DNA of 64,000 bases from Ruegeria sp. HKCCD4315 (GTDB lineage: Bacteria > Pseudomonadota > Alphaproteobacteria > Rhodobacterales > Rhodobacteraceae): positions 1,616,501 through 1,680,500 of the forward strand of contig NZ_WVRN01000001.1 in assembly GCF_013112245.1 (NCBI RefSeq), written 5' to 3'. The translations under genes and the position numbers were made by a program. The notes under the pieces were generated by a model. The model worked only from the letters and a program-made list of their open reading frames with translations, was not told where the DNA came from and searched no databases. Below, in pieces: positions 35,993 to 44,636 of this stretch (positions within the stretch are counted from its first letter, which is position 1; each line of letters opens with the position of its first letter).

Positions 35993-37888
35993 TCAGGGAC
36001 CAAGCTGTTGCGACAATTGTTGCAGGTTCGGGTCGTTTGGTAGCAGGTCCAGCGCCTCACGCAGCACAGCGCGCGCGGCGTCGGGACCGCGATTGATATG
36101 CGCCAGTTGCACCAACATGGGCCACGCTTCGCCCCTTTGCGGGTCCAAAGTTACGACTTCGCGAAACGCCTGCTCGGCTGCTGGCGCGTTGCGCAGTGTC
36201 AAAGCCATACCTCCTAGAACAAGATGGGTTTCCGGGAAATCCAATCGGTTCGCGATCGCCTGCTGCCACTCTGACATGCCCTGCCCGGCCAGCGATTGTT
36301 GCTGAGGTGACAGAGCTTGCGGTGGTATCGTCAGGAACTCTTTCGCGGCAGCAATACGTACATTGCGCAACGGGTCTGACAACAAAGGCTCCAAACGCTG
36401 CACCTGCTCAACTGGGTTGGCCTGACGCTGCAGAGCAGCTGCATTGGCGCGGATCAAGGGGTCATCCTCTTGCAGCAATGACGAAGTCGCCGCGGCCAAG
36501 TCCGGGGAAGCGAAGGGTTGCAGCAAGTAGGCCGCTGTTGCCCGCACGATTCCGGCATTGGATGGGTCCATCGCAACGGCCAGCAAACCTTCGGGCGTGT
36601 CCAACCTGCCTTCAGCAGCGGCATTGAAATCCGTCCCAAAATGCGGACCGCGGTGAGTGGCATCCGGGAACCACCCTTCGATCTGATTGGTCGCCCAGTC
36701 CTGATCCCGATCTTCATGACAGTCGGTACAGGCATCGACGCCCAGCCCGAGATCAGGCCGTGGGATGCGGAAGCTGTGATCGCGGCGCCCATCGACGCCC
36801 ATATAAACCCTTTCGATCATATGGCAGCTTTTGCACTGCGCGCCGTCACTGTTTTCAGGATGATGATGATGCGCGGGCGTATCGTATTCTTTTGCTGTAA
36901 GCGTCGGAAAGTTCGGGTTCCCTGCCGGAGAATGACACTGAGTGCAAACACCGTTTCCTTCCGCTTTCAGTTCAGCGCTGTGGGGTTCATGGCAGTTCAT
37001 GCACCCAACGCCTTGCGCGTACATCTTGGATTGCAGGAACGAACCGTAGACATACACCTCATCCAATATCTGCCCGTCCGGGTGGTACGATCCGGGGCGC
37101 AACAGGGCCAGGTTATAGGCGTCGTGATAGGGCGTGCCGGGCATAGGGTTGCCATCGCCATGCGCCTCGCGCCGGGAATGGCACCCGGCACATTGCTGGA
37201 TTTCCGCCTCGGTTTGTCCCTTGCCCCAATTCATCAGAAATCCTGCTGGTCCCAGGTCTTCGGAAATGTCCCGACCATTCACCCAATCGATATGCGCGGA
37301 TCCCGGACCATGACAGGCCTCACACCCCACGCCGATTTCAACCTGTTGCGACGTATAGGATCGGGTTTCAGCGGAATAGTTCTTTTCAAACCCAGTGGCG
37401 TGGCACTCGGCGCAGCGACCGTTCCAATTTTTGTAAGGGCCAGTCCAATGCAACCCGTCATCCGGCGGCAAATCCTGATCGGGATAGAGATGAAACCACT
37501 CCTTGCGTTCCGTATCCCAGACCACGTCAAAGCTTTGTAAACGCCCCGGTTCGGTTTCAAACAGGTACTGCTGCAACGGCTCGATCCCGACGACAGAATG
37601 CACGTCATAGTCTGTTGCTACACCGTCCTTTTCGGTGACGCGGGCCGTATGACTGTCTGCGTCTTTTCCGAACTCGACTGTCATCCCATCAAGGTCAAAT
37701 CGGGTTCCGTCAAAATCTGCAACCAGCGCGCCGTCATCCACTTTTGTCCAGGCCAGCGCATGGTGAGAGGTTGCCCAGGCTTCAGCTTCTTGCTGGTGGC
37801 AGTCGATACATTGATCTGAGCCTACATAGTCTTGGGCCTGCGCCCCACCTGCCAGCAGCAAGCAGAAAGTAAGAACAAAGGACCTCAT
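35993..37888 (-). CDS. Periplasmic octaheme cytochrome c fused to HEAT/TPR-like repeats
   Basis: 631 residues with a cleavable signal (MRSFVLTFCLLLAGGAQAQ). Eight CxxCH haem motifs start at residues 27, 159, 189, 233, 296, 315, 352 and 387, so the first 395 residues form an octaheme domain in the cytochrome c554/multihaem group. The last 230 residues have no haem site. They look like HEAT-type helices (AIVRATAAYLLQ and LRNVRIAAAKEFL) followed by a TPR-like end (AAEQAFREVVTLDPQRGEAW). Start overlaps the BrkB-like gene's stop (ATGA). The electron partner and substrate are unknown; no oxidoreductase genes are adjacent. Confidence 0.88.
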   Translation of the reverse strand: MRSFVLTFCLLLAGGAQAQDYVGSDQCIDCHQQEAEAWATSHHALAWTKVDDGALVADFDGTRFDLDGMTVEFGKDADSHTARVTEKDGVATDYDVHSVVGIEPLQQYLFETEPGRLQSFDVVWDTERKEWFHLYPDQDLPPDDGLHWTGPYKNWNGRCAECHATGFEKNYSAETRSYTSQQVEIGVGCEACHGPGSAHIDWVNGRDISEDLGPAGFLMNWGKGQTEAEIQQCAGCHSRREAHGDGNPMPGTPYHDAYNLALLRPGSYHPDGQILDEVYVYGSFLQSKMYAQGVGCMNCHEPHSAELKAEGNGVCTQCHSPAGNPNFPTLTAKEYDTPAHHHHPENSDGAQCKSCHMIERVYMGVDGRRDHSFRIPRPDLGLGVDACTDCHEDRDQDWATNQIEGWFPDATHRGPHFGTDFNAAAEGRLDTPEGLLAVAMDPSNAGIVRATAAYLLQPFASPDLAAATSSLLQEDDPLIRANAAALQRQANPVEQVQRLEPLLSDPLRNVRIAAAKEFLTIPPQALSPQQQSLAGQGMSEWQQAIANRLDFPETHLVLGGMALTLRNAPAAEQAFREVVTLDPQRGEAWPMLVQLAHINRGPDAARAVLREALDLLPNDPNLQQLSQQLGP

Positions 37889-38751
37889 GCCTTATCTCCG
37901 TCTGCTGCGTTGTTCAGGTCCATCAAAGCGCCGTTATATTCTGCACCAAGGATCAGCATCGCCGAACACAGATACAAAAAGATCAAAGCGGCCATCGCAC
38001 CAGCCAGCCCCGCATAGGTGGCGCTGTAGGTGGCGAATTGGCTGATGTAGATCGAAAACGCCCATCCACCTGCCGTCCATAATGCCAAAGTCAGCACTAC
38101 TCCGGGCAGAATTTGCGAAAGCTTATGCCGACGGGTCGGCAGGATGAGATGGGCCAGAAGAACCGTGCCAGCTGGCACCCCCACCGTGAATGTCCAGCGC
38201 AGGCGATCGACCGAAAACCATTGCGTTACGGCTACGTCAGTGTGCTCAGCCACCAGATTGGTGTAAACCGGCAAAATCACTTCTACCGCGGCGATGACCA
38301 GAATAGCTGCACCCCCAAGTATAACCAGCACCAGACACAGCAGCCGGGTTTTCCAAAACGGCCAACTGTCCTGATCGTGATAGGCTTGGTTCATGGCGGC
38401 GCGCACTGCTGCCACGCCGTTCGACGCAAAGTAGATCGCCAGTAGACCACCCAACGTAATGACACCCGTTCCCGACCCGGCCAAAACCGCGCGCAGTTCA
38501 GCCACTATTGGATCGGCGACATCCTTGGGCCACGCGCCGAAAATCAACTCGATCAACTCATCGGTCACATAGCCCTGCGAAAGTGAACCGGCCAAAGCAA
38601 CGGTGAACAGCACAAATGGAAAGAGTGCCATCATCAGCGACATGGCGACATGGCTGCTCATGACGGGTCCATTTTTTCTGCCGAACCGGCGTAGCGCCAG
38701 CCACAGGGCCTGAACCAGTCGGCCGAATAGAGGATTCGCAGGTTTGGTCAT
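37885..38751 (-). CDS. YihY/BrkB family inner membrane protein
   Basis: 288-residue protein with six predicted helices and the BrkB/YihY signature (HVAMSLMMALFPFVLFTVALAG near the start and GAMAALIFLYLCSAMLILGAEYNG near the end). Once thought to be RNase BN, the family is now unassigned, possibly a transporter or envelope protein. Its stop overlaps the octaheme start by 4 bases, so both are made from one message. Confidence 0.9.
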   Translation of the reverse strand: MTKPANPLFGRLVQALWLALRRFGRKNGPVMSSHVAMSLMMALFPFVLFTVALAGSLSQGYVTDELIELIFGAWPKDVADPIVAELRAVLAGSGTGVITLGGLLAIYFASNGVAAVRAAMNQAYHDQDSWPFWKTRLLCLVLVILGGAAILVIAAVEVILPVYTNLVAEHTDVAVTQWFSVDRLRWTFTVGVPAGTVLLAHLILPTRRHKLSQILPGVVLTLALWTAGGWAFSIYISQFATYSATYAGLAGAMAALIFLYLCSAMLILGAEYNGALMDLNNAADGDKA

Positions 38752-38921
38752 CCTTCAACCCTAACCCACCGGAAAAAAACACAGAACCCGTCATCGGTAT
38801 CAAATCGAAAAATGCGGTCAATCGCGTTGGTGAACGCATTGCATCCGACCTATTGGGCGTGCAGGATTACGCAGCGCAATACCGCGAAAGCGCAGGCATC
38901 GTCGAACGAACAGGAAGGCAA

Positions 38922-40007
38922 ATGACCCCGGATCGCAAAGAGAGTTACGTTCGGCCCAGGCTACGCCTGTCAGTAGTGCGCGACACATGTATCGTCGCGA
39001 CTCTAATTGTTGTGGGTCTCTATGCCGGGGCGACGTTTTTGATTCCGCTGGCCATGGCGCTGCTGATCAACGTTCTGATCCTCGCGCTCAGTGACCGGGT
39101 TTCGGCATTAACACGCGCGCCGGTCTGGCTGGCAAATATTGCCGGCGTCACCGTGGTTTTGGCCGGCTTGTTCATGATCATGTACATCCTGGGAAGCCAG
39201 GCCACACAGTTTGCGCGGTCGATCAGCACATATGAAAATCAGTTCGACGGCGCGGTGGAACGCATCACAGGACTGGTTGGAAATGACGTAACCAGGTTCA
39301 TTCGGGACAATCTGGTCAATATTGACATGAATTTCATCGGTCGCCTGCTTCTAGGCAGCGCCACATCATTGCTGAACCAGTTCTTTCTCATCAGCCTCTA
39401 CGTCGCCTTTCTGATGGCTGAACGTCTGGCCTTTCGCAAAAAGATCCAACTCGCCGCCGGAGATCCGAAGACCGGAGCTGAGTTTGCGACCATGCTGGAT
39501 GCAATCTCGGTCAGCCTGCAGCGCTATGTTGGTGTTAAAACGCTGATCAGCCTGATTACCGCAGGCATCAGCTATACCGTGTTTCGCGCTTTAGGGCTGG
39601 AATACGCGGAAACCTGGGCGGTTTTGACCTTTGCGCTGAATTTCATCCCTTCCATTGGGTCAATCATCGCCGTGTTCTTTCCCGCCATGATCGCGTTGGT
39701 TCAGTTCGAAACCATCGGGCCGTTTTTGGTCATTGTTTTTGGCTGTGGGACACTGCAGTTTTTGATCGGCAATTTTCTGGACCCCGCCATGCTGGGACGC
39801 TCGCTAAACATGTCGACATTTCTGGTTATTCTGGCCCTGACATTCTGGACAACTGTTTGGGGGCTTATCGGTGCATTCCTGAGCGTTCCGATGACAGTGT
39901 GTATCCTGATTGTCTTTAGCCATATTCCTGCGTTGCGCCCGGTTGCCATCATGATGTCCCTGGATGGCAGATTGGGCGAGGATGATCGTCAGGCCCCTGC
40001 ACGTTAA
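38922..40007 (+). CDS. AI-2E family (TqsA/PerM-like) transporter
   Basis: 361-residue, eight-helix membrane protein of the AI-2E/UPF0118 family. Features are FLIPLAMALLINVLILAL in the first helices, a large soluble loop with VERITGLVGNDV, and the conserved FALNFIPSIGSIIAVFFPAM and GNFLDPAMLGRSLNMST segments. The ATG at 38922 follows AGGAAGG; a longer reading from 38853 is less likely. Substrates of the family vary (AI-2 export, Na/H exchange). Followed 3 bases later by the HDAC-like gene. Confidence 0.9.
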   Translation: MTPDRKESYVRPRLRLSVVRDTCIVATLIVVGLYAGATFLIPLAMALLINVLILALSDRVSALTRAPVWLANIAGVTVVLAGLFMIMYILGSQATQFARSISTYENQFDGAVERITGLVGNDVTRFIRDNLVNIDMNFIGRLLLGSATSLLNQFFLISLYVAFLMAERLAFRKKIQLAAGDPKTGAEFATMLDAISVSLQRYVGVKTLISLITAGISYTVFRALGLEYAETWAVLTFALNFIPSIGSIIAVFFPAMIALVQFETIGPFLVIVFGCGTLQFLIGNFLDPAMLGRSLNMSTFLVILALTFWTTVWGLIGAFLSVPMTVCILIVFSHIPALRPVAIMMSLDGRLGEDDRQAPAR

Positions 40008-40010
40008 ACC

Positions 40011-41123
40011 ATGCAGAGCCCCATTTTCATCGGTTCGGAAATTTATCGCAACTCGACTTACGGATCGAAGCATCCGCTGGCCATTCCAAGGGTTTCAACA
40101 GTCATTGACCTTTGCCGTGCGCTGGGCTGGTTGACACCCGAAAACTATCGCGTCAGCCCCTGCGCCAAACCCAGCGCGTTAGAGACGTTTCATGCCCCGG
40201 ATTACATCGCCGCACTGCAAAAGGCGGAACAGGAACAGTACGTGTCGGACCAAACGCGTGAACGTTACGCGCTGGGCACTTTGTCGAACCCTGTATTTCC
40301 CGAAATGTACCGACGCCCTGCCACGGCTGCAGGCGGGTCCATGCTTGCAGCGGAACTCATCCGAGACGGCGGTATCGTTTTTAACCCGGCGGGCGGAACA
40401 CATCATGGGCTGGCAGATCGGGCCAACGGGTTTTGTTACCTCAATGATCCGGTCCTGGCGATCCAGACCCTGTTGAATGCGGGGCTCGACCGTGTGGTCT
40501 ATGTCGACATTGATGCCCATCACTGTGACGGGGTTGAGGTTGCGTTTCATGGATCAACAAACCTGCGTATGATTTCCATGCACGAAGCGCGGCGATGGCC
40601 TTTTACCGGTAATCTAGACGATGACGCAGGCGGGGCCGCTTTCAACCTTCCGGTTGCCCGAGGCCTGAACGACAATGAATTCAGCGCGATCCTGGACGAA
40701 CTGATCCTTCCTGCCACGGCAGCCTTCAAGCCGCAGGCCATCATCCTGCAATGCGGTGCGGATGCCGTGACCGAGGATCCTTTGTCGCGTTTGACCTTGT
40801 CCAACTCTTCGCACTGGAACGCGGTCGCCGCGCTGAAGGAACTCGCACCCCGATTTCTGGTGCTGGGCGGTGGCGGCTATAATCCGTGGTCCGTCGGGCG
40901 GTTGTGGACCGGAGTGTGGGCCACTCTGAACGGGTTCGATATTCCCGATAGACTAGACACGGACACCCAAACCATTCTGCGCGCGTTGACCTGGAACCGG
41001 TCGGTAGGCCGGAACCCACCCTCACACTGGTTGGACGAGCTGCGGGACATTCCTAATTTCGGGCCGATCCAAGATGAACTGAAACAGGACTTGCGCCGAT
41101 TAGCCGCGCGGATTTCGTGGTAG
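40011..41123 (+). CDS. Histone-deacetylase-family amidohydrolase (AcuC/HDAC-like)
   Basis: 370-residue arginase/deacetylase-fold enzyme. The zinc-site motifs of class I HDAC are present: GGTHHGLADRANGFCYLNDP, VDIDAHHCDGVEVAF and QCGADAVTEDPL, plus GGGGYNPWSVGRLW near the end. It should remove acyl groups from a protein or small-molecule amine such as a polyamine; acetoin link is by family name only. It lies 3 bases after the AI-2E gene and is likely co-transcribed. Confidence 0.9.
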   Translation: MQSPIFIGSEIYRNSTYGSKHPLAIPRVSTVIDLCRALGWLTPENYRVSPCAKPSALETFHAPDYIAALQKAEQEQYVSDQTRERYALGTLSNPVFPEMYRRPATAAGGSMLAAELIRDGGIVFNPAGGTHHGLADRANGFCYLNDPVLAIQTLLNAGLDRVVYVDIDAHHCDGVEVAFHGSTNLRMISMHEARRWPFTGNLDDDAGGAAFNLPVARGLNDNEFSAILDELILPATAAFKPQAIILQCGADAVTEDPLSRLTLSNSSHWNAVAALKELAPRFLVLGGGGYNPWSVGRLWTGVWATLNGFDIPDRLDTDTQTILRALTWNRSVGRNPPSHWLDELRDIPNFGPIQDELKQDLRRLAARISW

Positions 41124-41240
41124 ATCGTCTGAATGAACATTGCTAACATACGGGCGTCACGACAGATTTTCTGCTCTCAGCCTTTTTTTTGAACAACCAC
41201 GTTGCTAACGCCGAATGTGGACGCCGATTGGACCCGCTAA

Positions 41241-42218
41241 ATGAATGCACTTAATCAGATAAATGATCTCAAGGCCCGCATGGGGCAATCCATCATCGGA
41301 CAAACAGACGTAATCGACCGCTTGTTGATCGGGATATTGGCCAACGGCAATATGCTGATCGAAGGACTGCCCGGTTTGGCTAAAACCCGCGCGGTAAAGG
41401 CGATGGCCCGCAATCTGGACGCCAGTTTCAGCCGCATCCAGTTCACGCCCGACCTTTTGCCCTCGGACGTCACTGGCACCGAGGTCTTTCAGCAAACCGA
41501 CGATGGCGGAACCTTCCGGTTCGAGCCTGGCCCGATCTTTGCCAATATCGTTCTTGCGGACGAGATCAACCGCGCACCCGCCAAGGTTCAGGCAGCGCTG
41601 CTTGAGGCAATGGAAGAGCGGCAGGTAACCGTCTCAGGTACCACACATAAAATGGAACCGTTGTTCATCGTGATGGCAACGCAAAACCCGATCGAACAAG
41701 AGGGTACCTACCCCTTGCCGGAGGCGCAGATGGACCGGTTCCTGATGCATGTCCAGATCACTTACCCCCCGGTCGAAGACGAAGTTGAAGTAATCCGACT
41801 AGTACGCAGAGAAGAGATTGCCGCAGGCCAAGGCGGGGCCAAGGATGCGCCGCCGACGATCCCTCAGGACGCCGTATTTGCCGCACGCGCCGAGATCGGG
41901 CAGATCCACGTTTCTGATGCGATGGACCGTTACATGGCCGATCTGGTGCAAGCCACACGGACCCCCGGTGCGCTGAGCGAGGAATTGGCCAGTTGGATAG
42001 ACATCGGCGCTAGCCCGCGCGCTTCGCTGGCACTGGACAAATGTGGACGCGCCCATGCCTGGATGAACCAGCGTGATTATGTAGACCCAGCCGACGTACG
42101 CGCCATCGCCCATGACGTATTCCGACATCGCATCACCCTAAGCTTCGAGGCGCAAGGCAGCGCGAAATCCGCCGATGATGTGATATCGGAAATCCTGCAG
42201 CTTGTTGCGCTGCCCTGA
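41241..42218 (+). CDS. MoxR-family AAA+ ATPase
   Basis: 325-residue AAA+ chaperone-like ATPase. The Walker A is GLPGLAKTRAVK, the Walker B is IVLADEINRAPAKVQAA, and a MoxR hallmark ATQNPIEQEGTYPLPEAQMDRF follows. MoxR proteins work with VWA proteins to assemble or mature a target complex. It is the first gene of a six-gene block in which all later genes overlap or nearly touch. Confidence 0.94.
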   Translation: MNALNQINDLKARMGQSIIGQTDVIDRLLIGILANGNMLIEGLPGLAKTRAVKAMARNLDASFSRIQFTPDLLPSDVTGTEVFQQTDDGGTFRFEPGPIFANIVLADEINRAPAKVQAALLEAMEERQVTVSGTTHKMEPLFIVMATQNPIEQEGTYPLPEAQMDRFLMHVQITYPPVEDEVEVIRLVRREEIAAGQGGAKDAPPTIPQDAVFAARAEIGQIHVSDAMDRYMADLVQATRTPGALSEELASWIDIGASPRASLALDKCGRAHAWMNQRDYVDPADVRAIAHDVFRHRITLSFEAQGSAKSADDVISEILQLVALP

Positions 42219-42235
42219 TAGCTAAGGAACGCCGC

Positions 42236-43183
42236 GTGTCCCAGACCGCCGCATATCCCGACGACCCGCGCATCCATGTGGATTCGGACCACCTGCTACG
42301 GTTGGGGCCAAAGTCGCGCGCGATCAGCCTTTTGCCACGTCAACCCGCCCGTTCCATCCTCAACGGACGGCACGCTTCGCGCTTGCGCGGGCGCGGTTTG
42401 AATTTTGAAGAACTGCGCAACTATCTGCCCGGCGATGACATTCGAACCATCGATTGGAAAGTCACGGCTCGCACAGGAAAGCCGCACGTTAGGGTTTATA
42501 CCGAAGAACGCGACCGTCCGGCCCTTTTGCTGGTCGACCAGCGCGTTTCGATGTTTTTTGGCACGCAAGTTTTTATGAAGTCCGTGATCGCGGCCGAGGC
42601 TGCGGCGATTTCCGCCCACAGAGTGTTGGGCCAAGGCGACCGGGTCGGAGGGCTCGTCTTTGGCGACACTGATCTGGCGGAACATCGCCCGCAACGGCGA
42701 CCTGCCGCGCTAACGCGTTTTTTGTCATCACTGGGCGCGCTGAACAGTAGTTTGCGCGCCTCGCAGCGCGACGATGCGACCGTGACTTTGAACGCCGTGC
42801 TGAAACAGGCCGCCCGCATTGCGCATACCAACACACTGATTTGCGTCTTTTCGGATTTCGACGGGTTGGACGACAGTTCCGAGATTTTGGTGCGTGAACT
42901 TTCCGCTTCTAATGATTTAATTTTATTCAATATTTCAGACCCAAGCTCTCGCGAGTTGGTTCCAAACCTCAGGCTGACTGTTTCGGATGGAGACAACCAG
43001 ATCGAATTGAACAGCGCGGACACAGGTTTGTCGGACCGTATCCGTCATGCGATGGAAGATCGGCTGTCTCAGTTGCAAACTTGGTCACGCCGCTATGGCT
43101 TCCCCATCGTGCCATTGACGACGGCGGAACCAACCCTCGACCAACTGCTGAGGCTATTTGGCCATGCCGGAGGCCGCAGATGA
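42236..43183 (+). CDS. DUF58 domain protein of the MoxR/VWA operon
   Basis: 315-residue protein with the DUF58 core: GLNFEELRNYLPGDDIRTIDWK, followed by KVTARTGKPHVRVYTEERDRP and a VWA-like C-terminal half (ALLLVDQRVSMFFG). It begins with a GTG at 42236, 17 bases after the moxR stop. DUF58 is a constant partner of MoxR. Its end overlaps the DUF4381 start by 4 bases. Confidence 0.93.
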   Translation: MSQTAAYPDDPRIHVDSDHLLRLGPKSRAISLLPRQPARSILNGRHASRLRGRGLNFEELRNYLPGDDIRTIDWKVTARTGKPHVRVYTEERDRPALLLVDQRVSMFFGTQVFMKSVIAAEAAAISAHRVLGQGDRVGGLVFGDTDLAEHRPQRRPAALTRFLSSLGALNSSLRASQRDDATVTLNAVLKQAARIAHTNTLICVFSDFDGLDDSSEILVRELSASNDLILFNISDPSSRELVPNLRLTVSDGDNQIELNSADTGLSDRIRHAMEDRLSQLQTWSRRYGFPIVPLTTAEPTLDQLLRLFGHAGGRR

Positions 43184-43653
43184 GTGTAGACGTCGAAGGC
43201 AAATCACTGGTCGATCTGCTGGACATGCTTGAGCCCGCTCCTGCACCGGACCCGGTGTCCATGGTGCCGCAAACTTGGGGATGGCTCGCTCTTGCCGCTC
43301 TTGTTGCAGCGCTGATCGCTTTTGGTTTTCATGCGTATTTTCGCCATCGACGGATGAATGCCTATCGGCGCGAGGCGCTGACTGAACTGGCGGTGGCAAA
43401 AGACAATCCCGCAAAGATCGCCGAGATCATGCGCCGCACAGCACTTGTTGCCTTTCCACGTAGTCGGGTTGCTTCCCTTCATGGAGACGAGTGGGTCAGA
43501 TTTCTGACGCAAACTTCTGACCATACGCATTTTTCTGATGTGGAGGCTCGCGTTCTTACGGCGGCGCCCTACACCACCGTGCCCGCCAGTCCCGAACTGA
43601 CGAAGCTAGCACAGCAATGGATCAGGTCCCACAAACGCGAAAGGAATGCGTAA
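43180..43653 (+). CDS. DUF4381 family membrane protein
   Basis: 157 residues with one transmembrane helix (GWLALAALVAALIAFGFHAYF) near residue 40, then a cytoplasmic part with MRRTALVAFPRSRVASLHGDEW. This is the DUF4381 component typical of this operon type. Start overlaps the DUF58 stop (ATGA) and its TAA overlaps the next ATG. Confidence 0.9.
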   Translation: MSVDVEGKSLVDLLDMLEPAPAPDPVSMVPQTWGWLALAALVAALIAFGFHAYFRHRRMNAYRREALTELAVAKDNPAKIAEIMRRTALVAFPRSRVASLHGDEWVRFLTQTSDHTHFSDVEARVLTAAPYTTVPASPELTKLAQQWIRSHKRERNA

Positions 43654-44636
43654 TGTTTTCTTTTGCCGCGCCTTGGGTTTTCGTCCTACTGCCGCTTCCC
43701 GCTTTGGTGTACTGGCTTGCACCGCCTCACCGCGAGAAAAGCAGCTCGATCCGCATTCCTTTCTTCCGCCATGTTGCAAAGGCCGCTGGTGTCGAGCCCC
43801 GATCAGGGTCCGTCATCCCGCGCCGTGCGGCCTTTCAGACGGGAACCGTCGTTGTGATCTGGTGCCTTCTGATTTTTGCGATGGCCCGGCCTGAAAAGTT
43901 GGGAGAACCGGTCGTTGTCGAAAAGTCAGCTCGAGACGTGGTTCTGGCTTTGGACATCTCGGGTTCAATGGACCAGAGGGATTTCACCTCGTCAGACGGC
44001 GCGCCAACTCAACGCCTTGCTGCGGTCAAGGACGTATTGCGCCAGTTTATTGCGGAGCGACAAGGCGACCGGATGGCCTTGATCATCTTTGGCACCCGCG
44101 CCTTTGTGCAAGCCCCGTTTACCGAAGACCTCAACAGTTTGAACGGCTTTCTGGACCAAACACAAGTCGGCATGGCTGGACCAAACACGGCTCTTGGGGA
44201 TGCCATAGGACTGGGTATCCGCACCTTTGAATCCAGCGAGGTTGACCAACGTCTGATGATCGTCCTGAGCGACGGCGCTGACACCTCTAGCCGCATGACA
44301 CCGGTCAATGCGGCGGCTATTGCAGCGGAAAAAGGCGTTGTCATCTATACGGTCGGCGTTGGCGACCCAGACGCGTCGGGCGAGGATCGGGTCGACCTGG
44401 ATGCGCTAAAGGATATCGCAGACAGAACAGGTGGAGCGTATTTCTTTGCCAATGATCAGGATGCGCTGGCCGAAACATACGCCCGCATTGATGAGCTCAA
44501 CCCAAGAATTGTGGAAACGCAAAGCTATCGACCACGAGAAAGCCTTGCGCATTATCCACTTGGATTGGTCGTTGTGTTGATGCTGATGACATTGTCTGTC
44601 CAGCACGTCGCCCGACAGCGCAAAGGTGCTGCATGA
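43653..44636 (+). CDS. VWA domain membrane protein (BatA-like)
   Basis: 327 residues. An N-terminal membrane segment (FAAPWVFVLLPLPALVYWL), a second helix, a VWA domain with an intact metal site (VVLALDISGSMDQRDF, then AGPNTALGDAIGLG and VLSDGADTSS), and a C-terminal helix (YPLGLVVVLMLMTLSV). This is BatA of the MoxR system. The VWA faces the periplasm. The ATG at 43653 shares a base with the preceding TAA; an earlier in-frame ATG at 43617 would overlap the upstream gene. Confidence 0.93.
   Translation: MFSFAAPWVFVLLPLPALVYWLAPPHREKSSSIRIPFFRHVAKAAGVEPRSGSVIPRRAAFQTGTVVVIWCLLIFAMARPEKLGEPVVVEKSARDVVLALDISGSMDQRDFTSSDGAPTQRLAAVKDVLRQFIAERQGDRMALIIFGTRAFVQAPFTEDLNSLNGFLDQTQVGMAGPNTALGDAIGLGIRTFESSEVDQRLMIVLSDGADTSSRMTPVNAAAIAAEKGVVIYTVGVGDPDASGEDRVDLDALKDIADRTGGAYFFANDQDALAETYARIDELNPRIVETQSYRPRESLAHYPLGLVVVLMLMTLSVQHVARQRKGAA

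Noticed and set aside
36518..37540. 340-codon plus-strand frame opposite the octaheme cytochrome
   Set aside because: Antisense to eight haem motifs that fix the true frame; no motif of its own.
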